From NCBI GenBank assembly GCA_026874595.1, contig CM049306.1, positions 48,672,019 through 48,736,018 of the forward strand: 64,000 nucleotides of DNA, written 5' to 3'. This DNA comes from Sipunculus nudus (taxonomy: Eukaryota; Annelida; Sipuncula; Golfingiida; Sipunculidae). The position numbers and the translations under genes are program-made. Below are positions 37,863 through 49,917 of this stretch, one piece after another (positions within the stretch are counted from its first letter, which is position 1; every line of letters starts with the position of its first letter). Below the pieces are notes generated by a model that was not told where the DNA came from, made no database searches, and saw only the letters and a list, made by a program, of their open reading frames with translations.

Positions 37863-38144
37863 TGAATGACACTTCCAATGAATAGAACTCTTTAAGCGGT
37901 ACCTATTTATCTCAGGGTGGACAGGACCAAACAGAAAGATCCAAGATCACTCGATGAGAAGGCACGCCATCTATAAAGGTTGTCTCTCTGATGCATGCCA
38001 AATAGGAGAAAGCATATTGAGCCCCGGTCTGCAAAGAGGACACTTGCTTAGGGCAACATGGACACGAAACAGGCCGAGTGATGGGTCGTGCAACTAGTCT
38101 TCATTACCTGCAGGATCCAAGAATGTCGCGGGAATAGAAATAAA

Positions 38145-38160
38145 AATAAATACTAATAAA
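38145..38160 (+). promoter_or_regulatory. Candidate polyadenylation signals (AATAAA x2)
   Basis: Two AATAAA hexamers 10 bases apart lie about 285 bases downstream of the ORF ending at 37862. The hexamer is common in AT-rich DNA, so the link is only positional. Confidence 0.25.
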
Positions 38161-38786
38161 TACAGGCACCATTGATTCCTTAAACTACTTATCAGCCCAG
38201 AAATACTTTTGCTGGTACAATTTTGATGGATTTGATGAAAAATTACTATTTCATAGAAACAAAAAGTCCTGGAACATTTCTGGAATTTTAATATTACGTT
38301 TAATGTTTTCTTTTATATAGCATGGCAAGGAATGTACCACGCGTGTCTTTAACCATGTGTTGTTTTCTGAAAAAAAAACCGTTTATAGATTGGTTGCAGT
38401 CATCGTATCAGAATCAAAACTAATTCTTTAATCAGAATGTATGGTTTGTCCCTGTTTCACAATCCTCCAAGACAAAAATTAAGATATGTTTAATTAGCAT
38501 TTTATAAACAAAAAAAAGAATCATATGCCGACCAATAAACGCTCATTAATTCAACAAATTATAAACATGCACTCATACGTTTTAATTCTATATATGTTTT
38601 AAAAAAGTAAATAAGAGTAATATGGTGGATTATGCAATGGTAGTACGTGTCCCGCAGTTACTATTTAAAACTACAATATATATGTTTTAGATCCTTTAAT
38701 AACTTTATAGAATAAAAAAAGGGGGAAAACGGAAAATTACGTTATATGTATTTTCTCTCGTGTTTTAAAAGCAGAGAACATGGACA
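38161..38786. other. Unassigned AT-rich stretch
   Basis: Nothing recognised. Confidence 0.4.
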
Positions 38787-39126
38787 AAAGCGGATCGGGG
38801 GGGGGGGGGGTGGGGGGGGGGGGTGGGAGGGTGACAAGGGATCCCTCCTCCCCTTTTCAGCCGCCGCAACCTGTTTTTAAGGGCTTTAGACCAATTTTTG
38901 CGGCCTGGACCCCCCTTTTATAGACATGGGCACCTTTTTTTAGGCTTTTTCATTAGTCGTCCTTGGTTGCAGCTCCCTTTTAAAGACATGGGCACCTTTT
39001 TTAGGCTTTGTCATTAGTCGTCCTTGGTTGGGCCCTCCTTTTATAGACATGGCACCTTTTTTAGGCTTTGTCATTGGTCTTCCTGGGTTGGACGCCAGTT
39101 TTCCTAAATCCTGGATCCGCCCCTGA
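38787..39126. mobile_element. CAGGGGCGGATCC-family element with internal ~60-bp triplication
   Basis: The right end, AATCCTGGATCCGCCCCTGA, is the reverse complement of the 40975-41190 left end. The left end is reduced to GCGGATC followed by poly-G. Inside, three units of about 58-60 bp repeat (TAGACATGGGCACCTTTTTT, AGGCTTTGTCATTAGTCGTC, CTTGGTTGG order) from about 38920 to 39090. The 82-codon minus ORF with repeated KPKKGA translates this repeat and is not a gene. Confidence 0.7.
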
Positions 39127-39349
39127 TTAAGCAACACTTTCATAATTTCTTTCATACACCAAGTCCAGACAGTAATTCTATTAACCATGTATCAACCAAA
39201 CCATTGGCCCCAAAGATATACAATTAATTAGGCAGAGTATACCACGTTATTACCCTAGGGACTCGGCTGTCTACTTTCAGTCATTTTAAAAAGACATACA
39301 AAACCACTTGGACATCAATTTAAAATCAATGGGGGAAAATATCACTTAC

Positions 39350-39457
39350 CTTTCCAGCAAATACCGCTAACCTTTCGGGAATACAGGCAGTGTCAGTGCT
39401 TGGAGCGTTAAATTGATCCAACTCTGAGAGGCATTGAAATGATAACGTTACTTTCAT
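39350..39457 (-). CDS. Candidate first coding exon (36 codons) with consensus splice donor
   Basis: On the minus strand an ATG at 39457-39455 opens 36 uninterrupted codons and the frame ends exactly at GGAAAG|GTAAGTGAT, an almost ideal 5' splice donor (GT at 39349-39348), in phase 0. An in-frame TGA lies three codons upstream of the ATG, so this is the first start in the frame, and position -3 is G. The peptide starts MKVTLSFQCLSELDQF and ends ERLAVFAGK; I do not recognise the family. Upstream sequence (39.46-39.85 kb) is CpG-richer than the rest of the window, as expected for a promoter or 5' UTR. No downstream exon was found at lower coordinates. Chance remains possible. Confidence 0.35.
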
Positions 39458-39463
39458 ATCCGT

Positions 39464-39832
39464 TCACAGCTCGGTCTTTAAGGCCGTGGCTGTCCACGTA
39501 CCTGGCCAGCTAGTAATATCCGTAGCACGTATCGTGCATGCGCTGAAGCAAGTTAGTTCTTCAGGTCCTGCACCGGCTCCAGCGTCTAACGGCACTTTAA
39601 TGAGCCAATTCCCAGAAAAACGGCCCTCGTTTAGGACGTCAATATGCCACAAGGTATCCGACCGATCTGGTATTGGAGGCCTTTCAGCTGTTTTGTACAT
39701 GTGGTATTGCCGGCCCGTCTGTTTGGGTGTGTCTCTCACAGTCGACAGGTGATTGAGAAATTGTACCCGCATTCGCCCCGGACTTGTCATGTTACCTTCA
39801 TAAATATTGAATATATTTACCAACCTAGACAT
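39464..39832 (-). other. CpG-richer block with 122-codon ORF: promoter/5' UTR or upstream exon candidate
   Basis: This is among the less AT-rich, more CpG-rich parts of the window, and it carries the second- or third-longest ORF on the minus strand plus an overlapping 88-codon ORF on the plus strand. The minus ORF contains a run with DRSDTLWHIDVLNEGRFSGN and a Gly/Ala-rich patch and is not a family I recognise. A donor-like CCAG|GTACGT occurs near its 3' part. Position directly upstream of the 36-codon candidate exon suggests 5' UTR or promoter; an alternative upstream exon is possible. Confidence 0.3.
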
Positions 39833-40974
39833 ACACTACATTTATTCAGCTGTAGTTTGTTCATCCCGCCTTGCTAATAAAATTGTGGCTGATTGTCTTG
39901 CCGTTTGGAAGATCGAGTTCAGCTAAGAATTAAGTCCACTCGTTTAATATTTCGCACACTTTGCGGAAATGTTTATTGGTTTCATATTTATGTATTATTT
40001 GTGTCAACTGTCAAAATTACACAACTTCAGTACTCATGCGTGACTGCTCTAGTGCAGCCATACAGGCATGCGATTTATCTGAACAATCTGCGGTTTTGAC
40101 CCAGCGAGTGATATTAAGGACCCAGGTCTTATAAAAAATGTAATGACTTTGTACCTTGTCATAAACCAGTATAAACAAGTGTGTACATATTTCGAATACA
40201 ACACTTGTACGATGAAACTGATACGGTCCCCCGTACTTGTAACAATATTGCCATAACCAAAGGCGCTTCAGTGCCCCATAACTACTGACATATTACCCAT
40301 ACTTGCGTCAGGACAGGTCTGGGCGCTTCGTACGGCAGACGACGGGTTTTTCCGTGGGGCGTGGTTTTAATGGACCGAGCTGAATACACAAGAGTAGTTT
40401 CTGATAGATGGCGCTTCGATAGCCCCCCTTCACAAAGAATGTAATATTCTTCAGGAATAATCAGAAATGACCCCCTTAGGACCCACTTGGCATCGTTCCC
40501 GATAGTTCAAGACCAGAAACGGACATTTCGAAATCTTGACCACAGGGGATTTGCATAAGACAACGGTTGAGAGCCACCATCGTCAGATATAATGTAGATA
40601 ACGTTATGCCCCTCCCGATACCACACAACCAATGTGAATGAAACAGGGACATTCGTAAGCAAACGGTGCGTATCCGAAATTTTAATTTAGCGAATTTTTA
40701 CAAGCACTTAACACTGGACTAAATTACAGACGTAACATCTCTCATATATTTTTTTTTTCAGTCCATACACATCTCATGCAGTGATGACGTTACATTTGAT
40801 CTGATATATTCCACTTAACCACTGTTTGCAACGACCTCTTAACCGTATACGGTTTACCAGGAGCGCCGTATGTAAAATTTAACCATAAGTACACGCCAGC
40901 AATTAACCGCGTCCTTAATAGGTGATTACCAAGGTACCCATCATTCAATGACCCGTTGAGAGGACTAACAAAGT
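39833..40974. other. Unassigned stretch, no gene seen
   Basis: ORFs of about 70 codons only. Nothing recognised. Confidence 0.4.
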
Positions 40975-41190
40975 TCAGGGGCGGATCCAGGATTTGGGAA
41001 AAGGGGGTCCAACCAAGGAGGACTGATGAAAAACCTAAAAAAAAGATCTTCAGGTCCGGAAAGGGGGGGGGGGGGTCCAAGGCGCAAAATTTTGGCTGAA
41101 ACCCCCCCAAAAAAACCTTGCAGCGGACAAAAAAAAGGGGGGGGGGGGGGGTCCGGACCCCCTGGACCACTCCCCTGGATCCGCTTCTGA
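40975..41190. mobile_element. Short TIR element, CAGGGGCGGATCCAGG ends
   Basis: Starts TCAGGGGCGGATCCAGG and ends CCTGGATCCGCTTCTGA: 17-bp inverted repeats with two mismatches. AGT flanks both sides (40972-40974 and 41191-41193), a possible 3-bp target duplication. The interior is purine-rich with poly-G runs and no coding capacity. This terminus type is widespread in animal genomes as a non-autonomous DNA element. The minus ORFs here (126 and 86 codons, Pro-rich) are translations of the poly-G/C tracts and not genes. Confidence 0.8.
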
Positions 41191-41557
41191 AGTTTTCAGT
41201 TTCATTTTTTCCTTCGTTTTTTTCCCCTTTTCTTTAATAACGAACGGGAATTGATCAATATTTTTTTTTTTTACAAAAGTCAACACTTGATGTTTCGATT
41301 CATCGTGCAATCAGGAAATATAATATCCACCATCCAAAGAATTCATCTTCAGCAGCGAAATTTGCAGAAACGTTTCGTCACAAATGGAATTTTTGTGTTT
41401 GTGAACACAGTAAGTCACCCCTGGATACATACACAAAGACACATCAACACACAAACGCGCATACACATTCTTATTATAGAATGCATTCTGCATTCGCGGT
41501 AAAAACAGACCTAACCTATCCCGGGCCAATGAGGGCCTTGCGCTCGTCAGGCGGTAA
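41191..41557. other. Unassigned stretch
   Basis: T-rich run near 41262; overlapping ORFs of 83 and 72 codons on opposite strands without recognisable features. Confidence 0.4.
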
Positions 41558-41625
41558 GCATGGTTCTCAGCCTGCCTTGCGCTACGCTCACCTGACGGTC
41601 ATGCAAGGCATGCTGGAAACCATGC
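41558..41625. repeat. 24-bp imperfect inverted repeat
   Basis: GCATGGTTCTCAGCCTGCCTTGCG (41558-41581, 24 bp) pairs with 41602-41625 with about four mismatches around a 20-bp spacer containing GCTACGCTCACCTGACGG. TCAGGCGGT sits outside the left arm, and TTAGGCGGT and TCAGGCGGT follow near 41630 and 41718. It resembles a small foldback repeat. Confidence 0.55.
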
Positions 41626-42532
41626 AAGTTAGGCGGTATACTCCATAAACAGCGGTTACGCTACGCTCAGCTCTTCGCAACACTGACTGGGGGAGGTCAT
41701 GCGTTGTGTTTAGAGCGTAGTCAGGCGGTCGTTTGTTTATATCTGAAGTTGCTAGTACCAGCAGGTTGGCTAAGCGAGTTTTCTAACATCTACATATATA
41801 GTGCACAAACAATAAATCTGAAACTGATCATGATAATATAAATAAATTATGTTTGTAAGTTGTTGTTCTCGACCCGAAATTGTGTTTTCTTTGTCCTCCA
41901 CCAGGGGACGTGATTTCTGTGAAAAGGTTCCTTTATGCTGTGTTTGAACGGTGAGTTGGCTTCAAATATAAATAACATGTCTCACTTTCTTTCAGTTTAG
42001 TTCTTGATATATTACCCAGTCTATTCCAGTTCCTGTTATTATCAGGTCATATTTTGAATAACACTGAATAGCTAAAAGAATCCATAGCAGCGCCGGAAAA
42101 TCCTGACTTTAATTGAAACATTATTCACAGCCTCGTATTATTACTGGAGGAAAAATAGTTAAATAAAAGAAACTTTGAACTTTGCCTGACACTAATAGCA
42201 TAATAATTATATTTAATTTGCAATAAATAGATGCACTTATGTTTTCTAGTTTTGGGATTTAATATTATAGTAACCGGGTTGACAAGAATAATGATCACCA
42301 AAAGTAAAGCGCAGAAATCTTTTACCTTTCATTATTAATGACTCTGCATACATATGCGTTTGTCTCCTCTGAATGATCAAGTGACATTTAAAGATATACA
42401 TCCAAGATGACGTAACATTTTTGTGTACAACGAATCGTTTTGTTTTTTTTATCATTGGACGCATACCTTAAAAAATCCTGACATTCACGGCCATATTGAA
42501 GAAAATATTTAACACCTCTAAAAAGCAGCCTT
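41626..42532. other. Unassigned stretch, no gene seen
   Basis: GCTACGCTCAGCTCTTCGC near 41654 repeats part of the preceding spacer. Otherwise nothing recognised. Confidence 0.4.
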
Positions 42533-42605
42533 TCATGGGATTCAAACAAGGAACGCTAATGGTGTGAGTGAAATAGCCTCCGCTAGACCGACCATGTATC
42601 TGACC
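42533..42605 (-). repeat. tRNA-like sequence, minus strand (pseudogene or SINE head)
   Basis: On the minus strand TCTAGCGGAGGC (A-box) is followed about 30 bases later by CTTGTTTGAATCCCA (B-box), correct order and distance for an internal Pol III promoter. The acceptor stem is not convincing, so I call it tRNA-like only. Confidence 0.5.
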
Positions 42606-43049
42606 CGAAGAGCCTGTCATTCTCATACTGACAGAGGATCAAGAACCCACACTTTTATGTCTGGTGTTAGTCATAGCATACAAATATTCAATACAACATT
42701 ATATTATAATTAATTTTCGTAATTCAGAAAGCAGATCATTACAGCAAACGCTCATTCAATCTGGGTTGTGTCTCGCAGAAAATAGGATTAGCCTTTAGGA
42801 AAAAGCCATGATCACATCAAGGTGCATATTGTCCATGAGTATGTTACAGATAATGATTAATTATCAATACAAAGCTAATGTATATAAATTACATCTTTGT
42901 CCTCCGAATTTTAGCAAATATACGTTGTATATAAATAGAAACATACATAAGAAAGATTAAACAATTATTTTTTATTTGCTTTACAATCTGACATTTTCCC
43001 GAAAGTGGGTAGAACGTCAAGGAAACGTGAACGAAATATAGAAACACGA

Positions 43050-43260
43050 CCCTGGGCAGTCGAGTGGTAACAAGTTTGGCTCTCTCTCTTCGCTGGCGAT
43101 CCGAGTACGATCCCCGGCGTGGCTCAGAAAGTAGGTGTTATTGGCCCATCCATGGTCGGCTGTATTCTCTAGGTCTTCCTCCTCCCTGTTTGGAGAATAC
43201 TCCACCCCACCATATGTGTCATAGAGAGAGACTAGAACTAGTTGTCGAACCCACTTGTTC
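43050..43260 (+). mobile_element. tRNA-derived SINE, plus strand
   Basis: GGGCAGTCGAGTGGTAAC is the A-box region and GAGTACGATCCCC the B-box region, then a body with TTCTCTAGGTCTTCCTCCTCC and CTCCACCCCACC. The head matches the type of the minus-strand SINE at 20590-20835 (CGAGTGGTAA...GAGT-CGATC). ORFs of 93 and 70 codons on both strands are by-products. Confidence 0.65.
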
Positions 43261-43377
43261 AATACATCTAAAATGAAATAACGCTTACATTTTTGCAAGC
43301 CTGCTTTTTACCTATATTGCATCGATGGATCGTTCAATTACCTAACTGATTGGAAAATTGAAATAACAGACAGTTCA

Positions 43378-43379
<2 letters not shown>

Positions 43380-43426
<47 letters not shown>
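43380..43426. repeat. (TA)n microsatellite
   Basis: 23 TA units ending at a CAGGGG element terminus. Confidence 0.95.
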
Positions 43427-43429
<3 letters not shown>

Positions 43430-43535
43430 GGGTTTTGCCAGGATTTATGGAAGGGGGTGTCGTGGGGATGGGGGTCTGGAGCGGGGTTGGAGAGGCCTGG
43501 GGCTGGTGGGGTACAGTATATCTGCTGGCAAAGAA

Positions 43536-43573
<38 letters not shown>

Positions 43574-43582
43574 TATACCCTC

Positions 43583-43623
<41 letters not shown>

Positions 43624-43992
43624 TGAATAGATCTGCAGGTTTTCTGCAAGCAACAACTACTAGAGTGCTCTATGGCATATCACCAGAGCTTTATAATTAT
43701 ATTTATAATTATATATATATATAAAATCTGCCTTCTTCAATATCAATGTCCTTGACAAGTTTTAGACTGAAAACAAGAGGAAAAAGTTTGTTAACTGCAT
43801 ATGAAAGAGATTAGTAATGAAACAAAGTAAACATGTCTGATATTTTCATATGTTTATATCTTCTTTTATGCTTTAATTTTTAGTGGATATTACTGTCTGG
43901 AATGTTTACCCTCAATATAACATGCAAAGTCGGATAGGGTAGGGGAGGGGGCGGACATAGCCCCCTGCGGCACTAACCTGGATACGTCCCTG
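43427..43992. mobile_element. Candidate element between CAGGG...CCAGG termini, with internal TA arrays
   Basis: The left end reads CAGGGGTTTTGCCAGGATTTATGG. The right end reads CTAACCTGGATACGTCCCTG, giving CAGGGACGTATCCAGGTT in reverse. Spacing and CCAGG(A)TT agree with the 40975-41190 family, but the arms match at only about two thirds of positions. Two (TA)n arrays (43540-43569 and 43586-43619) and an AGTGCTCTATGGC segment lie inside. The two ends may belong to separate insertions. Confidence 0.45.
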
Positions 43993-44482
43993 AATAGTAA
44001 CTGGATCCGGCATAGGCGTATAGATGGTTATACAACATGATACAGATGAAAGACAAGGCGGCGGGGATGCTGTTTAGTTCTCGTCTGAGCTGTAGACTAA
44101 TGAGATCTCAGTGGAGAACATACCTGTGTGTAAATCTCCGGTGTACCTTGTAACGTAATGACCATGAATTTATATAACGTTATTCACAGGCAGCCATAAA
44201 TCAAAGCTTAGTTAAAGCAGTCGCAGTGTGACTGCAATGTATTTATATTATAATATCCGACAAGAGCATCAACGAAGACCACCGCATGTCCTCAGAATGA
44301 GTTATAAATCTTCAACTTGACTTTTTATTGTTTAGATGTAAAACAAATTTTTCTTTTTTTATATTTTAAGTTTTAATTGTTTTAGTGTTTTAATTGTTAC
44401 AATAAAATATAATGCCATTTTAAGGAAATCACTATACACGCCAGTGAAATGAACTGTACATTTTAAAAATGGAGGTGTTTTG
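43993..44482. other. Unassigned stretch
   Basis: Nothing recognised. Confidence 0.4.
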
Positions 44483-44560
44483 GTATAAGAAATATTCATG
44501 GTTATCAGAAATATTCTAAATTATCAGAAATATTCTTAGTTACCAGAAATATTCTAAGTA
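44483..44560 (+). repeat. 19-bp tandem repeat, four units
   Basis: AGAAATATTC starts at 44488, 44507, 44526 and 44545, an exact 19-bp period; unit consensus TTATCAGAAATATTCTAAG. Confidence 0.85.
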
Positions 44561-46779
44561 AGCTGATATATTTTTTAAAGTTTATTCCTATGGGATTCTC
44601 AAAAGCAAAGGGGTCTGTGGCCTTGTAAATGTTGACAGGAATGCCTTATATAATTATATTATAGATATATGCACAGAAAGGCCTTGTTATAGTTACAATA
44701 GGGGGGATAATCATGTTAGTTTGTGTGACTTTCACGTAATTTTCCTGAATAGTTCAGCTGAAAAGGTACAAGGACCAAACAAAACAAGGTGAACATAAAA
44801 CAAGAATATGTGGATGGAGTCTGCAAAGTTAATCAAATTACACCTACGTTAAATAGCTCTCTACAATATATCCCGTAGAGCTAATTTACCTCATTCAATT
44901 GACATTTACCGATCATCTGCAGGCTAAGGCCAGAGGGGAAAAACTCGTGAATACCGCAAACAATGATAACATCATTAAATATATTATTAAACCCAGTTAT
45001 TTTTGTATTGCCTCAGCCTGTTGCACTTTAGCAGTGATCTACCCGGGTGATAAATATATATTTCAATGTAGACCAAGGAAAAGGGATACTTTCTTTAACG
45101 TAAATATGGAAATTACTGAAAAATTATCAACAGAAACAGCAAAATAATCTGGAACATCGAAAAAGGCGCCATTAGAAAATCTGTAAAAAGTGCTACAGAT
45201 ATTTGATGGTCTAAATCTAATATTCCTAAAGTGTATATAAGATCCCTTTGGGATATATTACACACCAATTACCACTCCGGTAAAATGAAGACGTTATACA
45301 CGTTTTCCGTCGACTATAAAAGAATTGTCCCATCAAATATAAATTTGATAGCAAAAAAAAAAATAACATCAGTTTAAGAATGATATACTGCTGCTTCCAC
45401 GCAACATTATGGCAAAATATATTACTACATCTAGTACGCTGAAATTAAAATTTTGGAGAATGCTATTTGCAAAATAGCATAGGATCTCAGATTTATCTCA
45501 GGGGAATAATGTAATTGACAAAACTGAAGATGCACTTGCATCTATAGACCCATAGAGATTTTACCTAACAATTTTAATACAAAGTGACATATTTCTAGTT
45601 ATAATATTATTACAGTATTTTTGTAATCTTGCTTACCTGTTCTGTGACTATGTAAAATATATGTACCGAATTTTTCTAGTTAAACAAGATCATTAACAAC
45701 ATGGTGAGAGTCATGTTTCCTTCAGCGCCAAGGCACCGTAATCAAATCCGAAAAAAACAGAACCTCTGTTCTTCAGAAATGAATCCACTCAGTTTAGTTT
45801 TGTAATTTTCAACATCACAATATGACAAAAAAAAAAAAACCTTCACGGACTTACATATACTGAACGACCCTACAACGAAGCACTACCAAGACTTTGATTC
45901 CTATTATGAAATGTCCTTCAATAAGATGGATTATTTGTGAACGTGCTGGCTTCTCATAATCAGATTTAGTACAATATGAAATCGTATTTGTAATTAAGTA
46001 TGTTGTCTGCATTGATATGGAAACCGTTGGATTTAACAAGCGGGGTCTCAGGGGAGAAAACTGTAGATGATGCCGTTGTTGTGATGTGTGTCCTCGCTGG
46101 ATAATGCAGATTAAGACTTAAAGATATATATCTAATTAAGGCTCTAGGATACATAATTAATCGAATTTAGGTGTTTAGTATAGCTGGGCGTTCGTCAGAA
46201 ATTGCTTGGTAATTAAATAATTGTAAAGGAATATCATCGCAATTTTATCTGTAATGATCACTGCAATTTCCATAAGAAATATCTCTATATTAAAATTTTT
46301 TGAATGTGAGTGATTGTTTACATTCTTGGGTTTCCTGGTGAAAGCGTGGCAAAGTAAAAAGGCCGGATATTTTTTGTTATTTTACCATAATCATAACGAT
46401 TAAAAAGTATCATTGCATTTAGCAGACATCGACCCTAGCTCTCTCGTGTAGTGTATATACCAAGAGGGTATGCGTTCCACCATGTTCGTGTGTGTTTTTA
46501 TTGTGTGTGTTTATTAAGAACATTAGTAGTCATGAACAGAATCTAATGAAATATTTCGAGCTGAAATTACCTGAGCTGAAAGAATGTCATTTCTGCATGA
46601 TTTTGAAACTTCATAAAAGGTTGGAGCCTAAAGATTCTTAATTAGGGTTCCTCGATGACCAGTTCCGCAAAATACCTGATTTTTATGGGTTTGATCTCAA
46701 TAACAGACTTTGAATCTTTGGGAAAATATTCCGGGGCAACTGCTTTATGAGACATCATGAGATACCGTTGAAAAAGGAA
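44561..46779. other. Unassigned AT-rich stretch, no gene seen
   Basis: ORFs of up to 82 codons (44899-45147) without recognisable features. No repeat family was matched. Confidence 0.4.
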
Positions 46780-46945
46780 ATTCAGAGATCGCTGCCAGGT
46801 GGCCACATTGTGTTTCTAATGGGTCTGAAATCCGATGGGGCACATCCTCATATGGGTGTAAATCTTCGGTATGTTCTTCACGGCAACCACTTGAGCGTTT
46901 ATTGAGATTATGCGCGAAAGACAAACGGACAGACGGGAAACCGGG
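46780..46945 (+). repeat. Single diverged unit related to the ~145-bp array
   Basis: GGTGGCCACATTGTG, AATGGGTCTGAAATCCGATGGG, GTATGTTCTTCA and a closing GCGCGAAAGACAAACGGACAGACGGG follow the same order as in the 12.6-13.8 kb array (GGCCATATTG, AAT-GGTCTG, GCATGTTCTT, GCGCGAAAG, GACGG). It shows that the array unit plus GACGG tail moves as one element. Confidence 0.6.
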
Positions 46946-49618
46946 TTTCTAAAGTATAATTGAACTCACAATAGAAGGACTCTGCTGGCTAGGGTTTGTC
47001 CATAAACAGATGGCGTAAGCAAAGTGAAATTTAGTCCGTTCAGGTACAATTTAGAATTATTTCAACCCAAAATCACATAAACATAGATATTTTTGTGGTA
47101 AGGACTTTACGGAATAAGAAATATTTTGTAAGCATGCGCATGTGAAATATAAGCAGAAGATATTTCTTGAAAGTAAAAAAAATTGAATTTATAAATTGGG
47201 TTTTGCAACAAGTAGTCCCGGCCGCCCCATAATTCCAAGCGGGAAGAGGTTCGTTTTGAGTAGAAACGACCGCTGGCGGAAAGGTGGTCCCCCATAAGTT
47301 ACATAAAGTCTGCACGTGTTCCAGTGTCTCTGGTCGGCTTAACCTGCTTTCCATCTAGGACGACAGTCGGCGAGCCATGCGACACTCAGTCCTCGCAGGA
47401 AATTAGATTTTCCAACTGTCAACCAACTTTTACTTTTTATATGGTGTCAATAAGAATGACCTCTGTTTCATGTCACAGTAATTTCAGTTATACTATTCAA
47501 GTAATATAAATGCAAATGCTTTTATAGTTTATGTTCATTTGTGGAACAGTTCGTCGAAAATGGATGTTAATTGAATCCTAGTTGCCTGAGAGGGTGTTTT
47601 CGCAGTATAGATGTTTTTACTATGATTGATGATTTGGTTTGCCTATTTAACATGAAATCTGCCAGAAATAGAATGGTAAATGTAACTTCAAGTGTTATAA
47701 ATAAAACTATATACATATTATACAGCATACTCCGAATACAAATTAAAACCTTCTTTCAATATAAAGGAAACGGCGTATTGTAATTTTGTTTTGACAATTT
47801 ATGAATATGGGCTTAAATGACATTCACCCATGGCTACACATATTCTGAAAAAGAACACATTTAACATATTACTCGATTCCTTATTTTAAGATATCCTTAT
47901 AGTTTATGGATAAATTATTTTTAAGTTGTTCTGCAAATACATGAATCAAGCAGTGTGAAAGTATGATAATCTATGCAAAATGCTTTATTTCACCCGAAAG
48001 TGTCAGGTTTTTTTTTATGTGAAAATGAACCACAAGCAAAATGCAGAAATATTATAAAGAACCTATTCCTATCATAGCAAACCCGTTTAAAGAATTTCCG
48101 TGAAAGACGTATATTCTTTACAGATTTATAAAAGTTTAAGCTGGTAGACTGGTGATGGATAGCGTTCCCTTAGCAATAGAAGCCCAAGATCAACAAATCA
48201 TCATATACTATGATCAAGTTGTATTCCCCACTGTACGCAGTAGTTGTAACTGACAATGAACACCTCAGGCTTGACCAGATAGATAAGTACGTCATCTTAT
48301 TAATTATCCTCACGGCTAATACCTTGTGTATTATACGTATACACAGCAGGAATCACCCGACTGTTAAACGTATTTATTTTTCCTTAATAACATCTACAAA
48401 ACCCTTGAATTCTAGTCCTCTTGTACAATTTTAGAAATACATTCTGATATTAAAGTTTATCTACCTGAGAATTTATTGTTTCTGCAGTCAAACAAGGCCA
48501 AAGAAATTAGAAATTAGCGCTTGAGTGTCTCATTTTCAGACACATGGTCAGAAGGCAGTGACACAACAAGCACCCCTCTATAGAGCCTGAAAAAAAATTT
48601 TTTTACAGGGCTTTGATTGGCCACAAATTTAAGACATTTGACTGATACTGTCAATTTTGTTTGAGGTTATGCTAAATGTAAATAAATCCAAACAACGACG
48701 AACCGAAATCTCAAATCAGTTCATCGGAAAGTGAAAAACAGCTTATGACTGGGTCACCATTCCGTCTGCCAGGTCGTTAATACTGCCACTAAATATTATA
48801 AAAAATAAACTAAATAGAACGTACTCCAACACCTGCAAAGACGTCCATGGCGCAGGAAGTTCTTCAGTAGCAAGTACTAACGGCCTGGCATATTAACGGG
48901 ATCTATCTCTCTGATGTTTGCATATTCGGTAGGTCACAAATGCATTGAAGGATTTCTTCTCAATTGCATGGTAGTACGTAACACTTGAGATCAACGGTTG
49001 GAATGACCGAATGACCCATGCTTTTCTATGGTGAAATGCAGATAAAGACTCAATCGTTACTCATGTTGCTTGAGAACACCCTCAGTCGAGCCAGGTGGTA
49101 ACAGGTGGCCCCAACTACCTTTTCGTTGAGTTGGTATATCAATCGCTATTTCTGCAGCCATCTGTTGGTTAGATGATTTAGACATTTTTCTCTATCTCGC
49201 GTATAACTAATTAATGAATAAACTTTACCAGTCTAGGTTTACCATATGCATGTTTTTTTGTGAATTGGTGATGATCTGGACGTAGTTCTGATATTTTAGC
49301 TCCCTGTCTGATATTCAAATGGTCGGTTTGGTGGCAATTTTGCCCAACGGCGATTAGAGAGTCTAGGAACCGCGTCAGAGTAGTATAACAAGCCATATCC
49401 AGAACTGCGGGAAAATGTCGATGACGGAATAAAACATTGACGCCTACATTACAGTCTACAAGTTTCGTAACACTTCGAATAAACCAATCTAGCTGTTTGG
49501 TGTGCTAATTCACTTACTAATGCCATCTGCTACATGTGGAATTTATAACGTTTCAGTTCGACATACTGGTATTCTCGATGTGTTCCTCTGAGAAGAATTT
49601 CGGGATCCATGAGTAATA
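46946..49618. other. Unassigned stretch, no gene seen
   Basis: The 93-codon minus ORF at 47073-47354 begins in a slightly GC-richer patch but has no recognised domain. Other ORFs are 60-74 codons. Confidence 0.4.
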
Positions 49619-49917
49619 CAAAAAAAGGTATGGTTCTCAGGCACTTTTTTCAGAAATCAGTGCGGGTGTTTTTTTATTACCTTTTTTTGTATGTTTCGAT
49701 AAAAATGTCATATGATCAGGGAAAAGCACCATAATAACATATTTTTTTCTAAACGGGTAAAAGCACAAAATAACAAAGGAAATCTGAGCAAATTTGTATC
49801 ATTTTATCTTCTTGAATGATGAAAATCAATATAAATGTTTTGATGCGGGAGGGGGGGGGGGGGGTTAAATTGACGCGCGCGGTGATTGAGAACCATACCT
49901 TTATTTTTTTGGCCTAA
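49619..49917. mobile_element. MITE family C, copy 3
   Basis: AGGTATGGTTCTCAGGCAC at 49627 and TGAGAACCATACCTTTATTTT with TTGGCCTA at the right end are the family's inverted termini. A segment GGGTAAAAGCACAAAATAAC and a GATGCGGG block are shared with the other copies, here followed by poly-G. About 300 bp, non-coding. Confidence 0.85.

Noticed and set aside
38940-39188. 82-codon ORF with repeated KPKKGA
   Set aside because: It follows the 60-bp triplication inside a DNA element; not a protein repeat gene.
40790-41310. 126- and 86-codon Pro-rich minus ORFs
   Set aside because: They translate poly-G/C tracts of a short TIR element.
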